Assembly: GCA_964507325.1 (NCBI GenBank)
Contig: CAZDQL010000007.1
Span: 1 to 64,000 of the forward strand
Source of the DNA: CAZDQL01 sp964507325
GTDB taxonomy: Bacteria; Planctomycetota; UBA1135; GCA-002686595
Length of the DNA: 64,000 nucleotides
Reading direction: 5' to 3'
The notes below the pieces were generated by a model, which was given only the letters and a program-made list of their open reading frames with translations, was not told where the DNA came from and did no database searches. The stretch's first letter is position 1. The number at the start of each line of letters is the position of its first letter. Position numbers and translations under genes: made by a program. Shown one piece after another: positions 9,876 through 19,056 of this stretch.

Positions 9876-12602
9876 CTAGTCGGTACTGCTCGCGAAGGTG
9901 AAGAGGTACGAGCCGGCGAGCACCTCGCACCGGAGGGCGTCCGCCTCCTGCGTCGTGGAGACGATGCCGTCCACCTCTGCGACGGGGGCGCCCCCCTCAC
10001 GAACAGTCGACGGCGAGGAGGTGGGGATGCGGACGCTCGCGCGGGAGCCGATGGGGACGACGATCGCGAGCTCTCCCCGCCCCTCCTCGACCCTCCAGGA
10101 GCAGGCGACGCGCCCGCGGACCGTGTCCAGATGCCCCGCGGCGCTCGCCAGCCCGCCCACGCCGACCGCGGGGGCCAGCTCGAAGCGGGCGTAGCCGGGC
10201 GTCGCGTCGAGGGGCCGGATGCCGAGCAGCCCCTCGACGAAGAAGGCGCCGATGGAGAGGAAGGAGCTGTGGGCGCGCGAGTGGATGCCGTCCCACTGCT
10301 CCCAGAGGGTGGTCGCTCCCTGTTCGAGCATGTACCCCCAGCTGGGCTCGTCGCGCTGGGTGGCGACGAGGTGCAAGAGGTCGACGCGGCGGCGCTCGAG
10401 CAGCAGCTTGACCAGGAACCAGGTGCCGTGGATCCCCGTATCGACGTGGCGTCGTTCCTCGACGTCGGCCACCAGCCTGCGGAAGAGATCCTCGCGCACC
10501 TCCTCCGGGCCGATGCCGGCCAGGATCGGCAGCGCGTAGTAAGTCTGCCGGGCCGCGACGTAGACGCCGCGCTCGACGTCGAAGAAGCGCTCGTGCACCG
10601 CCCGGGCGAGCTCTGCGGCACGCTCGTGGAGAGCCTGCGCCTCGGCGCTCTTCCCGATGCTGGCGGCGATCCGCGCCGCGGTGCGCACGGCCCAGACGCG
10701 ATAGGCGTTGTTGAAGAACTTGCGCTTCTCGTCCGGGGCCCCGCCGGCCTGCACCCCGCCCGGCGGCACCCAGTCGCCGAGGAAGGAGTAGACGTCGCGC
10801 GTGTAGCGCTCGTCGAAGTAGAACTGGAGGATCCCGTCTGAGGTCTTCGTCTCCAGGAAGGCGAGCCAGCGCTCGATCGTCGGCCAGGCGCGCTCCAGGA
10901 GGCGCCGGTCGCCCGTGCGCCGGTGGATCTCCCAGGGCAACATCACCACGATCCCGCTCCAGGCCGGCCCGCCGCCGCCCCGGTAGGTCGGGCAGGTGAA
11001 GGGCAGGTTGCCGAACTCGTCCTGGATCGCGGCCCAGTCGTCGAGCCAGTCGCGGTAGAAGGCGCCCAGGTCGTAGAGCGACAGGGCGGTCTCCATCGTC
11101 GCGTGGGCGTCCCCGCCGTAGCCCCAGCGCTCGCGGTGGGCGCAGTCGACGACGTAGCCGCCCAGGCTCAGGCACTCGAAGGTCCAGGCGGTGGCGTCGT
11201 GGATCTCCTGCAGCAGTGGGTCGGAGCAGGTGAAGGAGCCGGCCCGCCCGTAGCCGCTGCGCACGAGGTGCGCGCGCACGTCGTCCCGGGTCGGCGCGGC
11301 GCCCGCTCCCTCGATCGTGATCCAGCGCGCCGTGACGTAGTTGAAGCGCTGCCGGAAGACCCCGCTTCCATCGGGTCCGAGGACCAGCTCGCTCCTCTGC
11401 GCGTAGGTCACCTCCTGGTCCTCGCGCTCGGAGAAGGCCAGACGCACGGTCTCGCCCGGCGTCCCCGTGAGCCGCGCCTCGACCACGCCCGTGAACTCGC
11501 GTCCCATGTCGACGCGGTAGACGCCCGGTCGCGGCTCCTCGATCACGCTGGGGCGCAGCTCGACGAGCGCGCGGTTGGGCTCCACCGCCTCGGGGACGAT
11601 GGCGAGCTCGCTGGCGAAGGTGCGCACCGCCTCCCACTCGGAATCGTCGAGGTCCGCCGCGCTCCACCCCTCGAGGGCCCCTCTCGCGTCGACGCGCTCA
11701 CCGCCGTAGTTGCCGAAGGTCCAAGCGCCGATCGCCTCGACGTGGCTCGGACGCGTGGCCCACTCCGGTCCAGTCACGATGCGCGTCCTGCTCCCATCCT
11801 CGAGCAGCACGTCGAGCTCGGCGCGGACGAGTGGACCCGCCGGCACTGCGTAGCGGGGGTAGCGCGACCATCCCGGCCCGAGCCAGAGCCCCAGCGCGTT
11901 GGTGCCGGCCACGAGCGCGTCGGTCACGTCGTAGGAGGCCGCCTGCGTGCGCCGGCTGAGGTCGCTCACGCTGGGCGCCAGGAGCGCATCGCCGATCCGG
12001 GAGCCGTTGACGTGCACCTCGTGGTAGCCGATCGACGCGACGTGCAGCACCGCGCGGCGCGGCGCTGTGTGGAGTTCGAACTTCCGTCGCAGCCACGGCA
12101 CGCTGGTGCGACCCGCCCCGTCCGCATCGCGCGCCCCGATCCAGGAGCCGGTCCAGTCCGCTGCGGCGATGAGCCCGACCGCGAACTCGGCCGGCGCGCT
12201 CCAGGGAGAGACGCCATCCTCGAGGTCGCGCACCCTCACACGCCAGAAGGCCCGCTCGCGGGGAGCCAGCGCAGCCCCCTCGTAGACCGCCGACGCGGAC
12301 GCGGCCGCCGCGATCCAGCCGGAGTCCCACAGATCCGCCGAGCCCCGCACGAGCGCCGCGGGGGTGCGCGCCACCTGGATCTGGAAGGCGTCCCAGCCCT
12401 GGCCGCGCCGCTCCGGCGCGACCGTCTCGACGCCCCAGGAGAGCTCGGGCTCCACCGTCGGGATCGCGAGCGGCTCGCGGAGGTCCTCGCAGCGGAGCTC
12501 CACGATTCGCAGGGGTGAGGTGCCCTCGGTTACGACGCTGCGACAGGACGCAACTGAGAACAGGGCAGGCGAGAGGAGAAAGAGGGTTCGCAGGGTACTC
12601 AT
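9876..12602 (-). CDS. Alpha-L-rhamnosidase, GH78, lipoprotein
   Basis: The enzyme has about 908 residues and should release terminal alpha-L-rhamnose from polysaccharides at the cell surface or in the periplasm. The ATG at 12602 leads straight into a lipoprotein signal (LFLLSPALFSVASC). GH78 architecture is visible: an N-terminal fibronectin-like domain (ELSWGV, FQIQVA, WDSGWI), beta-sandwich domains (YHEVHVNGSRIGDALL), then the six-hairpin catalytic domain with DCAHRERWGYGGDAHATMET. That segment corresponds to the family's conserved acid-bearing motif, usually DCPQRxERLGW. A C-terminal beta domain closes it. An alternative TTG start at 12623 has a GGAGG (12629-12633) five bases upstream and would add seven residues. 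Proximity to the sulfatase/BNR_4 pair suggests a sulfated rhamnose-containing substrate. Confidence 0.92.
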   Translation of the reverse strand: MSTLRTLFLLSPALFSVASCRSVVTEGTSPLRIVELRCEDLREPLAIPTVEPELSWGVETVAPERRGQGWDAFQIQVARTPAALVRGSADLWDSGWIAAAASASAVYEGAALAPRERAFWRVRVRDLEDGVSPWSAPAEFAVGLIAAADWTGSWIGARDADGAGRTSVPWLRRKFELHTAPRRAVLHVASIGYHEVHVNGSRIGDALLAPSVSDLSRRTQAASYDVTDALVAGTNALGLWLGPGWSRYPRYAVPAGPLVRAELDVLLEDGSRTRIVTGPEWATRPSHVEAIGAWTFGNYGGERVDARGALEGWSAADLDDSEWEAVRTFASELAIVPEAVEPNRALVELRPSVIEEPRPGVYRVDMGREFTGVVEARLTGTPGETVRLAFSEREDQEVTYAQRSELVLGPDGSGVFRQRFNYVTARWITIEGAGAAPTRDDVRAHLVRSGYGRAGSFTCSDPLLQEIHDATAWTFECLSLGGYVVDCAHRERWGYGGDAHATMETALSLYDLGAFYRDWLDDWAAIQDEFGNLPFTCPTYRGGGGPAWSGIVVMLPWEIHRRTGDRRLLERAWPTIERWLAFLETKTSDGILQFYFDERYTRDVYSFLGDWVPPGGVQAGGAPDEKRKFFNNAYRVWAVRTAARIAASIGKSAEAQALHERAAELARAVHERFFDVERGVYVAARQTYYALPILAGIGPEEVREDLFRRLVADVEERRHVDTGIHGTWFLVKLLLERRRVDLLHLVATQRDEPSWGYMLEQGATTLWEQWDGIHSRAHSSFLSIGAFFVEGLLGIRPLDATPGYARFELAPAVGVGGLASAAGHLDTVRGRVACSWRVEEGRGELAIVVPIGSRASVRIPTSSPSTVREGGAPVAEVDGIVSTTQEADALRCEVLAGSYLFTFASSTD

Positions 12603-12619
12603 GGTGTGGGTGCAGGCGT

Positions 12620-12784
12620 TCAATCGTGCCTCCAAATAGTGCCCTGCGTGCGTAGGAACTCGCCACTACCAAGGCCTCGGAGGGTGGTGAGGATCTCGTA
12701 GCCAGGCGTGGGGCGTTGAGTGAGCAGGGTGAGGAGAATCAGGTCCGTGCTGCTGTGCACGAAGTCGAATGGGATCTCGCGCAT
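12620..12784 (-). pseudogene. Truncated PadR-family regulator remnant
   Basis: A 54-codon minus-strand frame encodes the N-terminal half of a PadR winged-helix domain: DLILLTLLTQRPTPGYEILT, followed by LRGLGSGEF and then GTIW. This matches the family pattern of a hydrophobic first helix, P-x-x-GYEI, and the recognition-helix start GTLY/GTIW. The frame then stops at once, where intact PadR proteins continue with PALxRLE and a long C-terminal helix. No continuation is visible in the other frames before the GH78 start. The ATG overlaps the CpeT-family ATG on the other strand through a shared CATG. I read it as a decayed regulator gene left in the GH78/CpeT intergenic space. A short functional peptide is possible but less likely. 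Confidence 0.5.
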
Positions 12785-13463
12785 GCGAATCCCGAGCCTT
12801 CTCTTGTGGTGCGTCGCGTTGGGCGCCTCGTGCCAATCGATCGGCGTGGACTCGAGCAGTGGCGCCGACCGACTCGCACGCTGGATGAGTGGCAACTTCT
12901 CGAGCGCCTCCCAGGCGGCCGCCGCGCCGGAGGACTACTTCGACATCCGTCTGGTGATGGTGGAGATCTGGGCGGAGCGCGCAGATGGTCCGTGGCTCTA
13001 CGTCGAACAGGCCGCGGCGAGTGCACTCGACCGCCCCTACCGCCAGCGCGTGTATCGACTGGTGGACACGCCCGAGGGGGTGCGCAGCGACGTGTTCCTC
13101 CTGCCTGGAGACGCGCTCGCGTTCGCGGGGGCCTGGCGAACGCCCGACAGCTTCGACACGCTGGAGCCGTCGGCGCTGGTCGAGCGGGAGGGCTGCTCGA
13201 TCTACCTCGTGGAGCGCGACGGCGCCTTCGAGGGCTCCACGCGCGGCGACAGCTGCTCGAGCGAGCTGCGTGGAGCGACCTACGCCACTTCGGAGGTGCG
13301 CATCGAGCCGGACCTCCTGACCAGTTGGGACCGCGGCTGGGACCAGGACGGAGTCCAGGTGTGGGGCGCCGAGCTGGGGCCCTACGAGTTCGTCCGTGAG
13401 CCCACGCTAGGCGGTGGGCTCGGCGTGGCTCCTATGCGCCGGGCAGCAGCGCCAGCTCGGTGA
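12783..13463 (+). CDS. CpeT/CpcT-family lipoprotein
   Basis: The protein has about 226 residues starting at the ATG at 12783, which gives a lipoprotein signal (SLLLWCVALGASC); a further-upstream frame start would place 21 non-signal residues before it. The mature region is a clear CpeT/CpcT (PF06206-type) calycin-like domain: LARWMSGNFSS, DYFDIRLVMVEIW, GPWLYVEQAAASALDRPYRQ, then RVYRL, EGCSIYLVERDGAFEGST, ATSEV, and WDRGWDQDGVQVWGAELGPY with EF. In cyanobacteria this family attaches bilins to phycobiliproteins; homologues in non-phototrophs have no known role, and nothing here suggests phycobilisomes. Its last 32 bases overlap the convergent GH95/GH2 gene. Confidence 0.85.
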   Translation: MRIPSLLLWCVALGASCQSIGVDSSSGADRLARWMSGNFSSASQAAAAPEDYFDIRLVMVEIWAERADGPWLYVEQAAASALDRPYRQRVYRLVDTPEGVRSDVFLLPGDALAFAGAWRTPDSFDTLEPSALVEREGCSIYLVERDGAFEGSTRGDSCSSELRGATYATSEVRIEPDLLTSWDRGWDQDGVQVWGAELGPYEFVREPTLGGGLGVAPMRRAAAPAR

Positions 13464-16400
13464 TCATCAGATTGGGCCCGGCGCTGGGCTCGGCCCTCAG
13501 CTCGAGCCGTCCGTCGGAGGTGTCGGCAGCGTCCAGGGGCAAGGCGAGCCAGACCCCCTCCCCCGAGTGCTCGCCGAGGGTGTACGTGCGCCCGTCGAGG
13601 GTCAGCGTTCCCCGGCGCCCGAGCCCGTTCCAGTCGTGGAGGTGCAGGAGGAGCGTGCCGCTCTCGCCGGAGGGTAGCTCGATCGTCACCTCCAGCGGGT
13701 TGCCGTGCCATGCGACTCCCGTGGCGTCCCGCCACGTTCCGCCGCGGACGTGCCAGGTGTAGGCGGTCTCCCGGCGGACGACTTCATCGGAGGCTCGCAC
13801 CCAGGGCACGTCGGTGTTCGAGGTGGTCAGCCGGCCGGCGGCGCGCAGGTGCAGGCGAGCGCTCTCGAAGAGCGCCGCATCGACCGCCACCGTGGGCGCC
13901 GGAGTGGGACGCCGCAGCCAGCGCTCGAGCAGGTCGAGATCGACCTCGGCCTCGGGCTCGAAATCCGTTCCCCCAACGTAGGTGAGCAGGCTGCTCCGGA
14001 ACTGGCGCGCGGCGTGCCGGGTGTCCAGGTCCCGCTCGAGGTCGTAGCCGCACACGAGGAGTCGCCCCGCCCCGACCCGGGTCTCGAAGAGCTGCCCGAG
14101 CCGGCGCGTGTGGTGGAAGTCGGTCACGGGCTGGACGATGGGGCGGTAGCCCGGCGGTGCACCCTCAAGGAGGAAGGTCGTGGCGCCCTCGGTCAGCTCG
14201 TACCACTGCGCGTCGCTGTGACCGTCGTTCGGGAAGGCGGCCAGGGCCGGGTGGCGCGGATCGCAGAGGATGCCCAGGGAGGAGAAGGCGTCGCCCCACC
14301 AGCCCGCGGACCAGTACACGGAGGCGTAGCCGGTGCGCTTGGCGTGCTCGTTCTCGGTGCCGTGGGCGAGCAGCAACACCCTCTCACCCATCGCGAGAGC
14401 GGTCCGTACGTCGTCGTCGAAGGCGTGCGCGACGAGGACCTGACTCGGTCTCTCCCGTGGGGCGGGTGGCGGGTAGAACCAGAGCTTCCACGAGTTCACG
14501 ATGGTCTCGGCGGGCAGCACGACGCGGAAGTCCACGGCGGTCGCTTCCTGCACCGCCGTCAGGGGGACCTCGATCGTCCCCAGGGAGGTGAGCCCGCCGC
14601 GCGGGATGTCGGTGGGGGGCAGCTCGCCTTCGGCGAGAACCCGGCCCGACGAGGTCGTGAGGGACCAGGAGGCGCAGCTCTGTCGCAAGTCCTTGAAACC
14701 GAAGTGGGAGATCTCGATGGCGGCGGAGAAGGTCTCTCCCGCGCACCAGGTGGGGCGAGCGAAGCGCGCGAGCAGGACGCTGGGCGCGTTCCAGCGACGC
14801 ACCTCCCAGGAGTGGACGATGCCCTTCGATTCCCAGAAGGGATCGAGGATCCCCACCAGGGCCTCGCTCTGGCCGGTGAAGTCGTTGAGCATCAGGAGCT
14901 GGTAGCCCGCCAGGTCGGGGGTGCGGTGGAGGGCCTCGTGCTCGGCCTTGTACTGCACGTTCTGGAAGAGGGCCGAGGTGCACTCGAACGCCGGCACCTG
15001 CTCCGCCAGGCCCGCAGCGACGAGTCGCTCTCGCAGGCGCTCGTAGTTCTTGGGCAAGAGGGGACCGTCGAACTTCGGCAAGAGGTCCTCGTAGTCGGGG
15101 AACACCGGCCGCTGCCCCGTCTCGTGGGACACCACCGGCAGGTCGACCGCCGCGATCGCCGCGGAGAAGTCCCAGTCGGTGTGATTGGGGCCCAGTCCGC
15201 GCACGGGGCGATCGGTGCGGTGGGTCACCCAGAAGTCGTCGGCGGCCACGCGCCGCCGAGCAGTGGTGGCGTTGTACAGGCGGCGCGGATCCGCCTCCTT
15301 CGCTTCGCTCAGCACGCGGTTCACGAGCTCCCAGTCGCTGGACATGCCGAACTCGTTGCCGATGCAGAAGAAGGCGAAGGAGGGGTGATTGCCGTAGGCC
15401 TCGCTGATGCGGCGCATCTCCCTGCGCACGTAATCGGTGACGTCGTCCCGGGCGCCGAGCAGCTCGGGCTGCGCGCCGATCTGCGCCGTCCAGTTGTCCA
15501 CCCAGAAGGGGGTCTCGGGGGCGAGGTAGATCCCGAGCTGGTCGGCGGCTATGAAGGCGGCCTCCGGCGGGCACCAGGTGTGGAAGCGCACGTGGTTGAA
15601 GCCGTACTCCTGGATGGTGCCCAGGACGGTGCCCCACTCCTGCACCGTGGTCGGAGGGTGACCGGTGCGTGGGTACACGCAGCAGTCGAGGGTGCCGCGC
15701 AGGAAGACGCGCTCTCCGTCGTTCAGGATGTGCCGCCCCGCGCGCTCCAAGTGGCGGAAGCCGAAGTCCACACTGGTGAAGTCGCGCTCTCCGTCGGAGT
15801 CGAGCTTCGCCAGAAGGGAACAGAGCTCGGGTGTGAACTCGTTCCAGCCCGGCGCAGCCTGCCTCAGCTCGACCCTTGCCTCCAGGACCTCCGAGGAGGG
15901 GGACAGTGCCAGATCCCGCACCTGGACACTGCCCAGCTCGCCGTCGTTTCCGTAGACATGGAACTGCACGTTCGCCGTCCGTGCACGCCCGGTGTGGTTG
16001 TCGATCCGGTAGCGCACGCGCACCGACGAGCGGTCGGGGGCGGGATAGACCTGCAGATCGTTCAGCCGCACGGCTGAGCCGACCATCAGCCCCATTCGAC
16101 CCACGATGCCGTTCCAACGCGATTGGGTCTCCGGGCCGTAGGCGTGGCCGATGGTCCCGATGTCGTGCACCGGGCCGTTGTCCACGCGGATCGTCAGGCG
16201 GTGTGGACCGGGGGAGAGGGCACCGAGATCGAAGCGGTGGGGGGCCACCAGGCTGTCGTCGCCCCCGATGTGAACGCCGTCGAGCCAGACCTCGCTGGCC
16301 CAGGTGACGCGCTCGAGGAAGAGCTCCATGTGGCGACCGGCGTAGTCCTCGGGCACGTCGATCGTGCGCTGGTACCAGGCCTTGCCCAGGTACATGTGCC

Positions 16401-18894
16401 GGCGCAAGAGGTGTCCCGCCTCGTCGAGGCGCTGCACGGGCCCGCGGCCAGGCCACTGCGAGCCGGGGAAGTCGACCGGGTAGGTCATGCTCTCCTCGTC
16501 GAGGGCGTGACCCAGGCCGGCGAGGTCGGTGGTGCCCGGCAAGCGCATCGGGGATCCCTCGATGGGGGCCGCGAACCAGCGCTCCCCCAGGCCCACGTCC
16601 TCCGGGTCGAGCCGTACCTGCCACTCTCCCACCAGGTAGAGGGTCCCCTGCGCCTGCCGCTCGGGGACCACCGTCGCCAAGAGCTCCAGCGACTCCCCCG
16701 CGGCGAGCTCCACCCGGAACTCGCCGTCCCGCCGCGTCACGGGGCGCGAGGACTCGAAGGGCTCACCGTCGAAGGGATCCTGCAAGCGCAGCGTCCCCGC
16801 GACGGCGGCGGTGACGGAGACGCGCCGGGTACGGCCGTCCTTGCGCTCGGCGGACACGCTGAAGCCGCCCTGGGCCCGCAGCCGTTCGAAGGAGACCTCC
16901 TCCCAGGCCGTCGGCACGGCGGGGAAGACGCGCACCCGCCCCCCCCAGCTCTGCAGGAGCATCTCGTGCACCGCCTCCATGGCGAGGAAGTTGCCCTCCA
17001 GGGTGAAGGGCCGGTAGGAGAAGCCCGACAGCCCCGCGCCGATCTGGTCCCCGTTGACGTGGAAGCCGTTGCGCAGGATGAAGGCGCGCTCGAAGTCGCG
17101 CAGGTAGTGCAAGGCCTCGTCGGCACGACCCGCCCGGGCGAGCAGGCAGGCGAACCAGGAGAAGCTGTAGCCGACCCAGGCCTGGGTCCCCAGCTCGTGC
17201 ATGCGGTCGAGGGTCGCGTCGATGACGGCGCGGTCCCCTGCGGAGCCCTCCACGTTCAGGGTGCCGAGGGGGTGGATCGCCATGGTGTGCGAGTGGTGGC
17301 GGTGCGACTCGTCGAAGGGCTCGCCGGCCGCGAACATCAGCACGCCGTCGTCGGCCACGTGGGCCGCCGGCAGCTTGGAGGCGAGTCTGCGCCAGAAGGC
17401 CTCCTCGTCGCCGAGGTCGAGGGCCGCCGCCATCTCGGCGCAGGCGCCAAAGGCCCAGCGCACGAGGTCCTGGTCGTAGTTCGAGTTCGGCGTCAGCCAG
17501 GCGGCGAGCGAGTTGTTGTGGATCTCGGGGGAGGTGGAGAGGGGCAGGTAGAGCCCCCCGTCGCGCTCCTCGAGCAGCTCGGCGACCCCCGCGGCCATCT
17601 CCGCGAGCCAGGGATAGGCCCGCTCCGCCAGGAAGGCGGCGTCCATCGTGTGGCGCCAGTGCAGGTAGTAGGAGTGCCCGACCCACAGCGCGTTGGTGGG
17701 GGACAGGGCGTACTGCGACCACCCGCCGGTGGGGCGCCCCGCGAGCGTGGACACGCCGGGCATCGCCGCACCTCGGACCCCGTAGAAGTCGCGCGCGAAG
17801 TCGCGGTAGGTGGGCAGGAGGTCCCAGTTGTGGTCGAGGAAGCTCCGCCCCGCGTCCAGGAGCCCCGCTGGGTGGTACGCGAGGTACGTCATCTGGGTGT
17901 TCAGGTCGTGGTGGTAGTCGCCCTTCCACGGCGGCAGCCCTCCGTCGTCGCGCGTCCACACGCCCTGCAGCGGCATCGGCGGCGAGCCGCTGCGCGACGC
18001 GGCGCCGTAGAAGTACTTGACCAGGTCGTAGTGCCGCTGCAGCGGCGCATCGGGAATGTGCACCGACGAGGTGGCCCAGAAGTCACGCCACCAGGAGAGG
18101 TGCGCGGAGCGGGCCGCCGGCCAGCCCCGCTCGAGCGCCTCCGCCACCCGGCGCCGCCCGAGGGCGAGCGGGTCCCGGTCGTCGCGGTTCGAAGTGATCG
18201 CCACGGCGATGAGTGTCTCCCCCGCGCTGCGGCGCGCCGACACGACGACGGCGTAGGTGAGACCGAGCGCCGCTTCCTGGACCATCCAGGTCGTGTCGCC
18301 CTCCTCACCGAAGAGCGCGGGCTCGTACCCGAGCGCGTCGAGACCCGCGGGCCGCAGGAAGCGGTAGCTCGGGGCGGGTCCGCTGACCCGCAGCAGAGCG
18401 ACGGGGTGCAGCGCGTCGAAGAAGCACTCGAGTCCGCCCTCGCTCAGCTCGACGGTCGCCAGCGCCTGATCCAGGTCGAGCCGGAAGCCCTGCGCCTGCT
18501 GCGAGGGATCGAGGGTGAGCTCGAGGCGGCCCCCCGGCAGCTTGGTGGGCGCGGCCTCGTGGTAGGGGGCGTCGAAGAGGCGGCTGACCTCGCCCTGATC
18601 TCCCGCGGCCACCAGGCGCCGGATCTTGGCCCAGTTCCAATCCTCCTCCAGGTAGAGGGCGGGCAGGCGCTCGTCCCAGAGGTCGCCCCGATCGAGGGAG
18701 AGGCGGATCGCGTTCCCGTCACCCCAGAGGAGACCGCCCATCAGCCCGTTGCCCAGGGGCAGCGCCTCGTCCCAGGTCTCGATCGGAGCGGCCAGCTCGA
18801 GCCGGCGCTCCCCACTCGCGCCCTGCGCCGCCGAAGGCGCAGCGATCAGCAGGGCGAGAGCCAGGTGCATTGCGAATGAAGAGAGGTGTCCCAT
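13432..18894 (-). CDS. Secreted GH95-like / GH2 two-enzyme fusion
   Basis: One 1820-residue frame, starting at an ATG with GGAGGAG five bases upstream, followed by a signal peptide. Residues about 30-745 are a GH95-like six-hairpin enzyme (ALPLGNGLMGGLLWGDG, DLNTQMTYLAYHP, SPEIHNNSLAAW, HRHHSHTMAIHPLG, LEGNFLAMEAVHEMLLQSWG). Family GH95 acts on alpha-linked fucose or galactose. The usual NINxQMNYW is DLNTQMTYL here and QIDGNFG is TLEGNFL, so specificity may differ. Residues about 750-1380 are a GH2 enzyme: sugar-binding domain (YQRTIDVP, EVWLDGVHIG), TIM barrel with FFCIGNEFG (acid/base Glu near 1179) and VVSHETGQ (candidate nucleophile near 1257). Residues about 1430-1610 resemble the Rossmann-like accessory domain of some GH2/beta-galactosidase proteins, then a final beta domain. 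It is divergent from the fructan operon. GH2 substrates range from beta-galactosides to glucuronides. Confidence 0.88.
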   Translation of the reverse strand: MGHLSSFAMHLALALLIAAPSAAQGASGERRLELAAPIETWDEALPLGNGLMGGLLWGDGNAIRLSLDRGDLWDERLPALYLEEDWNWAKIRRLVAAGDQGEVSRLFDAPYHEAAPTKLPGGRLELTLDPSQQAQGFRLDLDQALATVELSEGGLECFFDALHPVALLRVSGPAPSYRFLRPAGLDALGYEPALFGEEGDTTWMVQEAALGLTYAVVVSARRSAGETLIAVAITSNRDDRDPLALGRRRVAEALERGWPAARSAHLSWWRDFWATSSVHIPDAPLQRHYDLVKYFYGAASRSGSPPMPLQGVWTRDDGGLPPWKGDYHHDLNTQMTYLAYHPAGLLDAGRSFLDHNWDLLPTYRDFARDFYGVRGAAMPGVSTLAGRPTGGWSQYALSPTNALWVGHSYYLHWRHTMDAAFLAERAYPWLAEMAAGVAELLEERDGGLYLPLSTSPEIHNNSLAAWLTPNSNYDQDLVRWAFGACAEMAAALDLGDEEAFWRRLASKLPAAHVADDGVLMFAAGEPFDESHRHHSHTMAIHPLGTLNVEGSAGDRAVIDATLDRMHELGTQAWVGYSFSWFACLLARAGRADEALHYLRDFERAFILRNGFHVNGDQIGAGLSGFSYRPFTLEGNFLAMEAVHEMLLQSWGGRVRVFPAVPTAWEEVSFERLRAQGGFSVSAERKDGRTRRVSVTAAVAGTLRLQDPFDGEPFESSRPVTRRDGEFRVELAAGESLELLATVVPERQAQGTLYLVGEWQVRLDPEDVGLGERWFAAPIEGSPMRLPGTTDLAGLGHALDEESMTYPVDFPGSQWPGRGPVQRLDEAGHLLRRHMYLGKAWYQRTIDVPEDYAGRHMELFLERVTWASEVWLDGVHIGGDDSLVAPHRFDLGALSPGPHRLTIRVDNGPVHDIGTIGHAYGPETQSRWNGIVGRMGLMVGSAVRLNDLQVYPAPDRSSVRVRYRIDNHTGRARTANVQFHVYGNDGELGSVQVRDLALSPSSEVLEARVELRQAAPGWNEFTPELCSLLAKLDSDGERDFTSVDFGFRHLERAGRHILNDGERVFLRGTLDCCVYPRTGHPPTTVQEWGTVLGTIQEYGFNHVRFHTWCPPEAAFIAADQLGIYLAPETPFWVDNWTAQIGAQPELLGARDDVTDYVRREMRRISEAYGNHPSFAFFCIGNEFGMSSDWELVNRVLSEAKEADPRRLYNATTARRRVAADDFWVTHRTDRPVRGLGPNHTDWDFSAAIAAVDLPVVSHETGQRPVFPDYEDLLPKFDGPLLPKNYERLRERLVAAGLAEQVPAFECTSALFQNVQYKAEHEALHRTPDLAGYQLLMLNDFTGQSEALVGILDPFWESKGIVHSWEVRRWNAPSVLLARFARPTWCAGETFSAAIEISHFGFKDLRQSCASWSLTTSSGRVLAEGELPPTDIPRGGLTSLGTIEVPLTAVQEATAVDFRVVLPAETIVNSWKLWFYPPPAPRERPSQVLVAHAFDDDVRTALAMGERVLLLAHGTENEHAKRTGYASVYWSAGWWGDAFSSLGILCDPRHPALAAFPNDGHSDAQWYELTEGATTFLLEGAPPGYRPIVQPVTDFHHTRRLGQLFETRVGAGRLLVCGYDLERDLDTRHAARQFRSSLLTYVGGTDFEPEAEVDLDLLERWLRRPTPAPTVAVDAALFESARLHLRAAGRLTTSNTDVPWVRASDEVVRRETAYTWHVRGGTWRDATGVAWHGNPLEVTIELPSGESGTLLLHLHDWNGLGRRGTLTLDGRTYTLGEHSGEGVWLALPLDAADTSDGRLELRAEPSAGPNLMITELALLPGA

Positions 18895-19056
18895 GGTCGC
18901 TCCTCCGTTGAGCGGGAGTCCGCGGAGGATAGCAGCCCCCGCCCGAGGACCGGGAACCCCGCAGTCACCTCTCCGTCTTCACGGTTATGCTCGCACCATG
19001 CACGATCCCTCCCGCGCCGCGTGCCCCTGCCGCTCCTCCAGCAGCGGAGCGTCCCT

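Noticed and set aside
16123..18879. 918-codon plus-strand open frame opposite the GH95-like/GH2 fusion
   Set aside because: Antisense shadow with repetitive Arg/Gly/Val content; the fusion has complete catalytic motifs.
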